Position numbers and translations under genes: made by a program. A stretch of 64,000 bases of DNA, taken from assembly GCA_046328715.1 (NCBI GenBank), contig JAXLWB010000023.1, positions 1 through 64,000 on the forward strand, read 5' to 3'. The DNA is from JAXLWB01 sp046328715 (lineage in GTDB: Bacteria; Chloroflexota; Anaerolineae; Caldilineales; Caldilineaceae). Positions 1 through 8,255 of this stretch are shown piece by piece. The notes under the pieces were generated by a model. The model did not search any database. It had not been told where the DNA came from and saw only the letters and a program-made list of their open reading frames with translations. Every line of letters begins with the position of its first letter. Position 1 is the first letter of the stretch.

Positions 1-113
1 GTTTTGGGTCACTTGAGGCTGTGTTAAGTTGGTAGGTGTAATCAATTACGCCCTTGCGAGGTCATCAATCAAGGACGCCGTCGCAGTCGACGTGCAGATA
101 GTATGAGGTAGCT

Positions 114-815
114 ATGAATTCAACGATAGATCATTCAGGAGCCGATCCATGGAGTAGGTTGGCACAGACAATTTATGCAACTCGCGATCACGAAATAAAC
201 TGTGACCAGGCAGCGATTCAGATGGCGCAGCGCTTTGCTCAAGCGTTGAGCGAAACACAAGCCGAGCAAGTTTACCCGGACTTATTTTTTCATTTTCGCT
301 TTTGCTCCGATTGTGTCGCCGAATACAAATTGCTGCTGGAATTAGCGCAGATGGAGGCAGACGGTGACTTTGCTCAGCCGGGTCGAACACCACCACGACC
401 GGATCAACGCACAGTCGCCGAAAGAATTGGTGAGATCATTGAACGAGTCTTTGGCGGTTTTGTGCTGCCTTCTCCTCAGTTGGCTGGCGGTCGGGCTCGT
501 GGGGCAAAGTTGGGCATTGCGCCCGTAATCACCCAACTCACACCCCAGCTTTCAGTCACATTGGATGTTGACCAGAGTGAGAGCAATGCCAATCTGCGCA
601 GCCTCCTCTGTACTATTGAATCAACCGCTGCTGAAGAGTTGGCGCAGATCGAAGGAATTGTCATCCAGTTAGAAGACGCTAGCGGTCAAATGGCGGAAGA
701 AAGCTTAGATGCCTTTGGCAGCGCACTGTTTGACTTGATTGCTCCTGGCAATTATCACTTACACTTCCAACTGTTAGGACAAGCATATACAGTTCGCACG
801 ATCACGATTCCCTAA
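114..815 (+). CDS. Zinc-finger (zf-HC2/anti-sigma-like) protein of the CHAT cluster
   Basis: A 233-residue protein with no signal peptide or membrane helix. Near residue 60 it carries H-F-R-F-C-S-D-C, the H-x3-C-x2-C pattern of zinc-binding anti-sigma (ZAS/zf-HC2) domains, with a further Cys about 30 residues earlier. The middle is linker-like, and the C-terminal 100 residues look like a small beta-rich domain. The ATG has a GAGG a few bases upstream. It is the first visible gene of a co-oriented cluster that ends with a TPR-CHAT protease. In such clusters a zf-HC2 protein is usually the partner of an ECF sigma factor, which would lie left of this window. This protein has no transmembrane segment, so a soluble regulator is more likely than a classical membrane anti-sigma factor. 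The zinc motif is seen; the role is inferred. Confidence 0.6.
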   Translation: MNSTIDHSGADPWSRLAQTIYATRDHEINCDQAAIQMAQRFAQALSETQAEQVYPDLFFHFRFCSDCVAEYKLLLELAQMEADGDFAQPGRTPPRPDQRTVAERIGEIIERVFGGFVLPSPQLAGGRARGAKLGIAPVITQLTPQLSVTLDVDQSESNANLRSLLCTIESTAAEELAQIEGIVIQLEDASGQMAEESLDAFGSALFDLIAPGNYHLHFQLLGQAYTVRTITIP

Positions 816-898
816 CACCCCCGTCCCGCCTCTTTGTAATCACCGTTCAGGTTAATGGGTCAATTGTATTGTCCGCAGGTAACGGGTTCAGGCTTCGC

Positions 899-958
899 TG
901 CGACGCACTGTCTATGGGCGTGTTTGTCTTACAAACTACGTTTAGACAGTGCGTCGCA
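899..958 (+). promoter_or_regulatory. Nested perfect hairpin between cluster genes 1 and 2
   Basis: A 16-bp perfect inverted repeat (899-914 with 943-958; arm TGCGACGCACTGTCTA) encloses a second stem: CGTGTTTGT at 919-927 pairs with ACAAAC/ACG at 931-940, leaving one bulged T and a CTT loop. No T-run follows directly, so it is not an obvious intrinsic terminator. It lies 84 bp after the stop of the zinc-finger gene and 48 bp before the next start. It may be an RNA processing, attenuation or protein-binding site. Confidence 0.6.
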
Positions 959-1006
959 CCTGGATCGTTACGTCCGCAGTTTCTTTTTCCTAAAGGAGTT
1001 ACAGCA

Positions 1007-1171
1007 ATGAACCACAAACGCAAACGACCCAAGAACCGTCGAGCAGGCTGCCTGATGTGCAAGTTCTGGAAGGTGAATGGTTTTGCCACCGAACGCTACC
1101 AGGGAGAGAAATTTAGCGACCATCGCCGACGCAAATTTGCGGATGAACAAATCAAAAGAATGTACGAATAG
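1007..1171 (+). CDS. Small basic CxxC protein
   Basis: A 54-residue, very basic protein (runs of K and R) with one C-x2-C pair in the segment RRAGCLMCKFWK. I chose the ATG at 1007 because AAAGGAG sits eight bases upstream; a longer reading from 869 would run through the hairpin and has no such site. It resembles short conserved proteins of Chloroflexota and cyanobacteria that share an 'RRAGCLLCKPHK' core. That family is, to my knowledge, of unknown function, possibly zinc- or nucleic-acid-binding. The resemblance is from memory. It sits between the zinc-finger gene and the giant secreted protein on the same strand. Confidence 0.6.
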   Translation: MNHKRKRPKNRRAGCLMCKFWKVNGFATERYQGEKFSDHRRRKFADEQIKRMYE

Positions 1172-1247
1172 CTACTAAAACGATCCGTGTAAACCTAAAA
1201 TCTGCGCCCATCAGCCTGAATAGTTCATTCGATCCGAGGAGCAAATC

Positions 1248-4200
1248 ATGATCACCAGAATCAAGCATTTCACTGCTCTTATAGCCCTTGCTTTACTCCT
1301 TATTTGGTTATTGCTCGTTACCCTTTCACCTGAAACAACCGCAAAAGCCGCTCCTGCGCTTGTCGCACAGGCAAATCCGTTGGCGCAAGCGCAGCCAACC
1401 CCAACCCCGACGGCACCGGTTGCCCGTCCGTGTGGACGTGGCGAACAGATGCAGCCCTGGGTGGTTTGTCTCTATGGGGTTGTCACAGAAAATGGAACTG
1501 TGCTTGATGGCGCACTGGTCGAAGTGACGAATTCGGAAGGACGAGTAGTCTCTGCTACCACAGCCATTACTCGCAGCCTGGAACGGCTGCCCAACTATGG
1601 CATCGATCTGAGCCAACTTGATGTTGACTACTTAGACACGATTACGGTCACAGCCCGTCACAATGGCAAAGCGGTGACCCGCCAACTGCTTGTCTATCCT
1701 GACTTTTATACGCAAAACCAACGCCACGACCTTATGCTGCCTGCGGATAGCGCCCCACCTTCACCAGCACCACTTTGGGGCTATGTTTATCTCTTTGGTG
1801 CCAGCCATCCAGTGACGGATGTACAGGTCAGCGCCAACCTTAACGGCAACCTGGTGACAGTGACTACTGCCCCTCACGATGCGCTCGACCCGTACCCATT
1901 TTTCGCGTTCTCCTCGGCTGAACTAGCAAAAATTACCCCCACCGTTGGCGGTCTGCTCACCCTCACCGCCAGTTATCAAGGCAGTGAACGCAAAATTCAC
2001 TTAACCTGGAATGGCACACCCCAACAAGCCAACCTACTCCTAGGCTGGCAATGTGATGGCGACGGTGTTTTGCCGCAAGAGGGTGGTCGCTATGGCGTGC
2101 CACAAGAGGGCGGGCGTTTTGGTGTACCCCAGGAAGGGGGACGTTTTGGCGTGCCCGACGAAGCCTGTTTCTGGGGCTATACCTTGGTCGATGGCAACCC
2201 GGTTGAGGGAATGCAGGTACAGTTGACCGTGAATGGAGAGGAATACTCGACCTTGTCGCGCCGAGCCGCGGCTGAGGAGTTGCCTCGCTATGCAATCCGT
2301 GTGCCGGGGATTGATACGCTTTCTCAGCAAACAGTCTCCTACATTGCTACCTTTGGCGGTGCAGTGATTACTTCGGAAGTTGCTATGCCAGCGCACTTCA
2401 CTGGAACGCAACAAATCAATTTTAACCTGCAAAGCCTCGAGTCTCTTGGTAGAATCGTCAGCGGCAATGATATTAATGCCTTGCTTTGGTATGATGGTTT
2501 CTTGTGGGCTGGTACAACTGATGGGCTGATTCAATGGGACACGGCAACCGGCACTTATACTTGGTTTCGAGAAGAAGATGGTTTGTCAGGCCATTGGGTG
2601 ACTGCTTTGGCCGTTGATGATAAGGGAACTATCCACATCGGTACATCGGGTCAGGGTGTAAGTCGATACAATCCCAAAATCAAACAGTGGTTGTCTCCAT
2701 TGACAAGCTCAAATAGTGGTCTTGATTCTAATTCAGTGAGTGCAATTATCAATGACGGGATTGGGAATATGTGGTATGCAGCAGGTCAGGCTGTTTATCG
2801 TTACACGATAACTAGTACCAATTGGAGTCATTTTTATCTGCACAGTTATTCTCATATACCTACAATAATGGGGACAGACAAAAAAGGTAACTTATGGGTT
2901 GCACTGGATATGGATGATCAATCTGGTGATTTTGACATCGCCAATGGCGTTAGTTATTTTGATTCCAAAACAGAAGAGTGGACACCATTCACCTCCCAAA
3001 ATAGTGGACTAACAGATAATAGAGTCACTGCTATTGCAGTTACGGCTGATAAGGTGTGGTTTGGTACTTTAGGTGGCGTGAACAGCTATGAGTTAGGCAC
3101 AGATACCTGGGAGAGCTATAACAATGATAATACAAATGGTGGACTGATCAGCAATGCAATTAATTCTGCTGCCATTGATGGAAATGGAAGGGTTTGGTTT
3201 GGAACGCATGGTCTTGGCGTTAGTGTGTATGATCCAATGGATCCTAATGGAAACTCTTGGCGATCATATTATACGTTTACGCATCAGACACTTTGGGTTC
3301 AAGCGATTGCTCCAGCGGACAACGGTACAGTTTGGTTTGGTAATTGGCAACAAGGTATTTTGGGTTATAGTCCATCAGGTACTTGGAAGACGTTAAAAAC
3401 AAATAGTATTTTGTCGACTCCACAGATTAATGATATTGCGGTGGATATGCAAGGAAGGGTTTGGTTTGCAGGCTCATTTGGCAACATAACATTATTTGAT
3501 CCGTCCCTAAATATTTGGAGTTATTTACCACCACCACGTTCATTTGGAAATAACTACAATGGGGGTGCAGTTGCGATTGCCGCTGGATACAGTGGCGGGG
3601 AGATGTGGGTAAGTTATTTTGGGGATGGCGTTAGTAGGTTTCGTGCTGGTAACTGGAGTCATTTTAATACAGTAAGCAGTAGCTTAGGTAGTAACTACAT
3701 TACTGCAATCGCGGCAGATCCGGATGGTGATGTTTGGTTTGGAACTAGCTCAGAAGGCTTAATTCGATATAAAGAAAACATTTGGGAGAAACCAATTGTC
3801 GCATCAATTACCGGGTTGCTTACCAACTCAATCAGCTCACTTGCGATAGGGTTTGACAATGATTTATGGATCGGTACTCCAAATGGAATCAATCGGTATG
3901 TACCAAATGCACCAGAAGGGCAAAGGTGGGAAAGATTCGTCAACTTGGACAATGGAATCAGGGATGACTTCATTAATACAATAGCAGTGGATGCTGCTAG
4001 AAGACAAGTTTGGTTTGGGATCGGGAATAAGTTTAGCGTTTACCGCTATTCACCAGATCTGCCTATTGACAATCGATGGAGTCATTTCGATATTTTCGCT
4101 GAGGATTTAATTGCGTCTCCATCTGGCGAAATTTGGCTGGCTTCTGGCGAAAACGTATGCCGATTAGATGTTGAACTACAGTTGAATGAATGGGATTGTT

Positions 4201-7200
4201 TGTATCATTTAGAAAACAATCCCATAATCGTATCGGGATCTTCAATTGCAATAGCCAGGGATAATGTTCTTTGGTATGGTGATTCGAGGGGTATCAATCA
4301 CTGGCAAATCCCATTTGATAGCGATCTACAATTACGATTAGAGGGATATGATTCTGTTATTGTCGGACAACGTTTAACCTATACAATATTTATCCGCAAT
4401 ATCGGCAAAATGGCTGCTGAAAACGCAACCCTAACCGTCACCTTGCCCACGGAAACCATCGTCCGCCCTTTGGGCACACTCAATCGTGGCGAAACAACGA
4501 CAATTACCATCCCTGCCATTCTAAACGGCAAAGCAGGCGATCAGGCTATCATCACTGCCACAGTCGCCACCACCAGTGCCGAAAGTTTTCTCGAAAACAA
4601 TCTGGCAACCTGGTCCACCGCTATCCGCAGCGCACAACCCGATCTACGCACCGTGCTAGTAGGTCCCACATCGCTCACACCCAACCAGCCGGCCACCTTT
4701 ACCGTCTGGGTTGACAACATCAGCGGTTCAGGCACGACCCTTCAGCACTTGCAGGTGCGTGTGCCAGATGGCTTTGCCCAGCCTAACTTGGGATTGGATG
4801 GCGTGCCGATTGCCTTTGGGCAGGTGATTTCCAAGAGCTTTGTTCTCAATTCGCCCACTGCCTTGCCGCCCAATAGCCATTTGACTTTCGCTGCTGAGGT
4901 CGCAGCCGGTTCAATAGAAGCGAACGTTGCCAACAATCGCACTACAGTGCAGATTCCCACCGCTAGCAGCAATATCGACACCCTCTTCCTGGTGGCGGGA
5001 GAACGGATGGCGCAGCGATCGGGTCATGGTGCCTCCCAGGTGGTCAATGCGCTCTATGACCTGGCCAACAAACAACTTGCCAATGGACGCCAGATCAACG
5101 GGGCAGTGGTCGATCTACAGCAAGCCAGCCCAGCGGTGGCAGCCGCCTATCGCAACTGGGAAGCGCAACCATTGAGCAGCGCTGCCGCCAATCAGGTAGC
5201 ACAGGCCATCAAAAAGCTATTGGTCGATTATGCAGCGCTCTACCCAAATGCCGACACCTATGTTTTTGTCGGGGGTGATGATATCATCCCCTTCTATCGT
5301 CAAAGTGACGAGAGCAGCCTCTATTGGCCCGAAAAGCGCTATTTTGAAAATTCCAACGCCCGCTCCAACAATACGGTGCGTCAGTCACTCAAGGAAAACT
5401 ACTTCCTGACCGATGATTTTTATACCGACTTTGCACCGCAGGCGCCCAATTCTATCCTCTGGAAAGATGCCAACCGCCGTTATTACGTGCCCAAAAAGGC
5501 AAGCAGTCGGTTGGTTGAAACGCCCGCAGAGATCATCGCTGCGATTCAAGCCTTTATTGCTAACAATGGTGAATTGACACTCACGCCCATGTTGGCCGGT
5601 GCCGATCCTTCACTCACCGCTGATTCAGCCCAACTGATCTGCCAACAGGTCAACCAGCAGACAGCAGACGCCTGTACGTTGACCAGCAACCCAGCTACCT
5701 TCCGCAACCTGCTCGGAGAGAGCAATAAGAGCATTGTCAATGCTCAGCACAGCAACCATCGGAGCATGGGCGTGGTCGATGCATCCCTGCTGCGTGACAA
5801 TCTTACCAATCTAGAGGGCAAACTGCTGTTGAGCATCGGTTGTCACTCTGGGCTAAATGTTCCTGATCCCGGCAATCGTCAGCCGTTGCAGGCAAACGCC
5901 GACTATGACCTGATGCAGGCGGTGTTGGGCAATGGAGGTGTTGCGATTGCGCCAACTGCCTACGCCTATGCAACCCTCTTCAAACAACCCAGCTACTCCG
6001 AAGAGTTTCTGCTGCAATTGATAAAGCAGGCACAAAACCACAATGGGCAAACCATTGGCAATTTATTGATGCAAAGCAAAGCGCAATTCTATACCCATCG
6101 TCAGCGCTTTCTGGACAGCGTTGATGAAAAATCAGCCGCAGCGATGACCCTTTATGGTTTGCCGATGTGGAGATTCAAAGTTTCAGAAAGCTCGGCTGCG
6201 GCTACGGTTGTCACGGCACCGTTTGTCGCTCCAGCCGAGATTGTGCAAAGTGATGACCTGTCCTACAGTGTGCACACGTTCGTCTTTGACGCCGGTGCGG
6301 CCTTTGATCAACCCATTCACACCGATGATGGCGACTATTACAGCTACAACGACCAAATTTTTGTCAGTGATCTCCGTCCGGTGCAACCGCGCCACACAAT
6401 AGCGATTACACCACTCTTGCCCAATGGCAGCATTCCGCATGGTGTTGTTTTGCGCCAGGCTGAATATCACGAAATCCAGCGCTATGACCCCGTGGTTGCA
6501 GTCGCACAGGCCATCGGCGAAGAGCCAGTTACACCAGTCGAGCCCGATTGGAATCAGCCTGGTTGGGATTGGGAAGAACCTTATTTCCTGAGTAATTTTG
6601 ATGGCAGGCCGGATGAAAATCCGAATAGTGAATCGATCGCCAGCATCAATCTGGTATTGGGTGCATTCAATAACAGCACCAAGGTAGAACGACTCTATAC
6701 CCGACTGATCTTTGACATCTACTACAGCAACAGCCAAGACAAAACCCCACCCACTGTCACCGTCAACGAAGTCGTCAATTTTAGCAACGCGACTGTGGTG
6801 ACTGTTACGGCTACGGACAACGGTACCCAGCCTGCGCAAGTGGTTGCGCTTTGTCATGATTCAGCCACAAACCGGCAAACCAGTGTAGTTTTGCAACCTA
6901 ATGCTGGACAATGGGTTGGCGTTTGTCCACAACCTTCAACTGATGTAACCATTCAGGTGATCGACAACGCTGGCAATGTTGGAACAACACCACCTGTGCA
7001 ACCAGTTCAAGATCCTAGCCCACATATATTCCCCAGCTATCTTCCCATCATCATGCAGCGTTACGAAGCGCCACGACCCGATTTGATTGTAAAGGAAGTG
7101 ACTGCAACGCCAACGCATCTGGCTGTTCTTTTCCAGAATGTGGGTACGGCTGCTGTTGCCAGCGACTTTTGGATCGAAGTTTGCGTCGATCCAAAACCGA

Positions 7201-7667
7201 TTCCAACGCAGGTCAACCAAATCTGCAGAGGACTGTCCTATCAATACGCAATGTGGGGCTATCTGGCCAGTCAGTCACCCATTTTGCCTGGAGAAAGTCG
7301 CCAAGTCTTTGTCGACCTGAATGGCGCGGCCAGCCCGGCTTATCAACCCACACTAAGTAGTTTTGACAAACCCTTACCGGTTGGGACAACAGTCTATGCC
7401 CATGTCGATGCAGCCAACCGTGACAGTTGTTATGGCGGTGTATTTGAAGTCGGTGAAACTTCGCAACAGCCCCCCGATTGTCCGTTCGTTTTATACAATA
7501 ACATCCAGCAGGCCATTGTCACTGCTACGGCTGATCTGAACAATGAAAACCAGGAAGTGGTAGAAACAGTTGCCTCCGAGGCTGTCGCCCATCCGCAACT
7601 ACCTCCCCTGCCCAACGATGACGAAGGACAGCCCAATCGTGTGTTGTTGCCGCTCGTTGCAAAGTAA
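1248..7667 (+). CDS. Giant secreted protein: propellers, CARDB domains and C25-like caspase-fold peptidase
   Basis: A 2139-residue exported protein; GAGGAG precedes the ATG. Order: signal peptide (1-36); three beta-sandwich domains resembling carboxypeptidase regulatory repeats (about 60-400), with a 9-residue PQEGGR-type repeat before the third; about 14 blades of the two-component-regulator propeller type (about 405-1020; motifs VWFGT, LWIGT, MWVSY), enough for two seven-bladed propellers; two CARDB/DUF11-like domains (about 1025-1240); a C25 (gingipain)-like domain (about 1245-1650); further Ig/CARDB-like domains; and a C-terminal RVLLPLVAK tail. In the C25 part the candidate catalytic dyad is H1501 (or H1504, in NAQHSNH) and C1532 (in LSIGCHSG), a spacing like that of gingipains. 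It probably acts outside the cell or at the envelope as a sensor or adhesin-like protease. The downstream CHAT protein belongs to the same protease clan (CD). Confidence 0.8.
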   Translation: MITRIKHFTALIALALLLIWLLLVTLSPETTAKAAPALVAQANPLAQAQPTPTPTAPVARPCGRGEQMQPWVVCLYGVVTENGTVLDGALVEVTNSEGRVVSATTAITRSLERLPNYGIDLSQLDVDYLDTITVTARHNGKAVTRQLLVYPDFYTQNQRHDLMLPADSAPPSPAPLWGYVYLFGASHPVTDVQVSANLNGNLVTVTTAPHDALDPYPFFAFSSAELAKITPTVGGLLTLTASYQGSERKIHLTWNGTPQQANLLLGWQCDGDGVLPQEGGRYGVPQEGGRFGVPQEGGRFGVPDEACFWGYTLVDGNPVEGMQVQLTVNGEEYSTLSRRAAAEELPRYAIRVPGIDTLSQQTVSYIATFGGAVITSEVAMPAHFTGTQQINFNLQSLESLGRIVSGNDINALLWYDGFLWAGTTDGLIQWDTATGTYTWFREEDGLSGHWVTALAVDDKGTIHIGTSGQGVSRYNPKIKQWLSPLTSSNSGLDSNSVSAIINDGIGNMWYAAGQAVYRYTITSTNWSHFYLHSYSHIPTIMGTDKKGNLWVALDMDDQSGDFDIANGVSYFDSKTEEWTPFTSQNSGLTDNRVTAIAVTADKVWFGTLGGVNSYELGTDTWESYNNDNTNGGLISNAINSAAIDGNGRVWFGTHGLGVSVYDPMDPNGNSWRSYYTFTHQTLWVQAIAPADNGTVWFGNWQQGILGYSPSGTWKTLKTNSILSTPQINDIAVDMQGRVWFAGSFGNITLFDPSLNIWSYLPPPRSFGNNYNGGAVAIAAGYSGGEMWVSYFGDGVSRFRAGNWSHFNTVSSSLGSNYITAIAADPDGDVWFGTSSEGLIRYKENIWEKPIVASITGLLTNSISSLAIGFDNDLWIGTPNGINRYVPNAPEGQRWERFVNLDNGIRDDFINTIAVDAARRQVWFGIGNKFSVYRYSPDLPIDNRWSHFDIFAEDLIASPSGEIWLASGENVCRLDVELQLNEWDCLYHLENNPIIVSGSSIAIARDNVLWYGDSRGINHWQIPFDSDLQLRLEGYDSVIVGQRLTYTIFIRNIGKMAAENATLTVTLPTETIVRPLGTLNRGETTTITIPAILNGKAGDQAIITATVATTSAESFLENNLATWSTAIRSAQPDLRTVLVGPTSLTPNQPATFTVWVDNISGSGTTLQHLQVRVPDGFAQPNLGLDGVPIAFGQVISKSFVLNSPTALPPNSHLTFAAEVAAGSIEANVANNRTTVQIPTASSNIDTLFLVAGERMAQRSGHGASQVVNALYDLANKQLANGRQINGAVVDLQQASPAVAAAYRNWEAQPLSSAAANQVAQAIKKLLVDYAALYPNADTYVFVGGDDIIPFYRQSDESSLYWPEKRYFENSNARSNNTVRQSLKENYFLTDDFYTDFAPQAPNSILWKDANRRYYVPKKASSRLVETPAEIIAAIQAFIANNGELTLTPMLAGADPSLTADSAQLICQQVNQQTADACTLTSNPATFRNLLGESNKSIVNAQHSNHRSMGVVDASLLRDNLTNLEGKLLLSIGCHSGLNVPDPGNRQPLQANADYDLMQAVLGNGGVAIAPTAYAYATLFKQPSYSEEFLLQLIKQAQNHNGQTIGNLLMQSKAQFYTHRQRFLDSVDEKSAAAMTLYGLPMWRFKVSESSAAATVVTAPFVAPAEIVQSDDLSYSVHTFVFDAGAAFDQPIHTDDGDYYSYNDQIFVSDLRPVQPRHTIAITPLLPNGSIPHGVVLRQAEYHEIQRYDPVVAVAQAIGEEPVTPVEPDWNQPGWDWEEPYFLSNFDGRPDENPNSESIASINLVLGAFNNSTKVERLYTRLIFDIYYSNSQDKTPPTVTVNEVVNFSNATVVTVTATDNGTQPAQVVALCHDSATNRQTSVVLQPNAGQWVGVCPQPSTDVTIQVIDNAGNVGTTPPVQPVQDPSPHIFPSYLPIIMQRYEAPRPDLIVKEVTATPTHLAVLFQNVGTAAVASDFWIEVCVDPKPIPTQVNQICRGLSYQYAMWGYLASQSPILPGESRQVFVDLNGAASPAYQPTLSSFDKPLPVGTTVYAHVDAANRDSCYGGVFEVGETSQQPPDCPFVLYNNIQQAIVTATADLNNENQEVVETVASEAVAHPQLPPLPNDDEGQPNRVLLPLVAK
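2073..2153 (+). repeat. Three 27-bp in-frame coding repeats
   Basis: Units start at 2073, 2100 and 2127, and the next unit begins with the same codon at 2154. Each encodes a 9-residue P-Q-E-G-G-R-(Y/F)-G-V segment in the linker before the third beta domain of the giant protein. Codons differ between units, so the peptide is conserved better than the DNA. It looks like a flexible linker. Confidence 0.75.
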
Positions 7668-7740
7668 ACTGCGGTCGCAATGAGAAGCGGAGTTTTTCAC
7701 TCAGAGCTTGGTTTAAGAGATGATTGTGTTTGAGGTGATT

Positions 7741-8247
7741 ATGAAAACGTCAGACAAAAGCCTTTCAAACGTGTTGGGATCGGGACTGCTCCTAGTACTT
7801 GTCTTCTTCTGGACATTGTCAGTTCCAACAAAATCCGTTCGGGCGGAACTGCCTCCGCTTCCATCGGTAACACCACGTCCAACCGTAGTTGTTTCTACAC
7901 CTGTCGCTCCAACAGCTACCGCACTTTCCCTGCCTGCCAGCACACGAGTTCCAGTGGCAGTGCTTCGCCTGAAGCTACAAAACTCAGTTGAGCGCCCCTT
8001 ATCTTCAGTGGTGCAATGGCAAGACACAAGCGGCAACTGGCATGATATCGATGGCTGGCGTGGTCAAATGGTGAAAAATCAGACAACCTGGTGGGTGGAG
8101 GAAAAAGATTGGGGGGATGGACCTTTCCGTTGGAGCGTTTATACACAGGAATCGGGCGCAATGCTGGCAATCAGCGAACCCTTCCATCTACCGAGTCGCC
8201 AAGGAGAAGAATTAACCGTGTCGGTTCGAGTGGATACCCTACCATAA
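7741..8247 (+). CDS. Small secreted protein of the CHAT cluster
   Basis: A 168-residue protein from the ATG at 7741, which has GAGGTG just upstream; a 7-residue longer form from 7720 has a poorer site. An N-terminal signal peptide (hydrophobic GLLLVLVFFW stretch, cleavage near VRA) is followed by a Pro/Thr-rich linker and a C-terminal domain rich in Trp (about residues 85-168). I do not recognise the family. It lies 73 bp after the giant protein and 8 bp before the TPR-CHAT gene. The Trp-rich domain suggests a beta-sandwich or ligand-binding role at the cell surface, but that is inference. Confidence 0.6.
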   Translation: MKTSDKSLSNVLGSGLLLVLVFFWTLSVPTKSVRAELPPLPSVTPRPTVVVSTPVAPTATALSLPASTRVPVAVLRLKLQNSVERPLSSVVQWQDTSGNWHDIDGWRGQMVKNQTTWWVEEKDWGDGPFRWSVYTQESGAMLAISEPFHLPSRQGEELTVSVRVDTLP

Positions 8248-8255
8248 GCAAGAAT

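Noticed and set aside
8091..8255. N-terminal extension of the TPR-CHAT protein
   Set aside because: It overlaps the preceding small secreted protein out of frame and has Gly/Arg-rich low-quality sequence; the ATG at 8256 gives a natural start.
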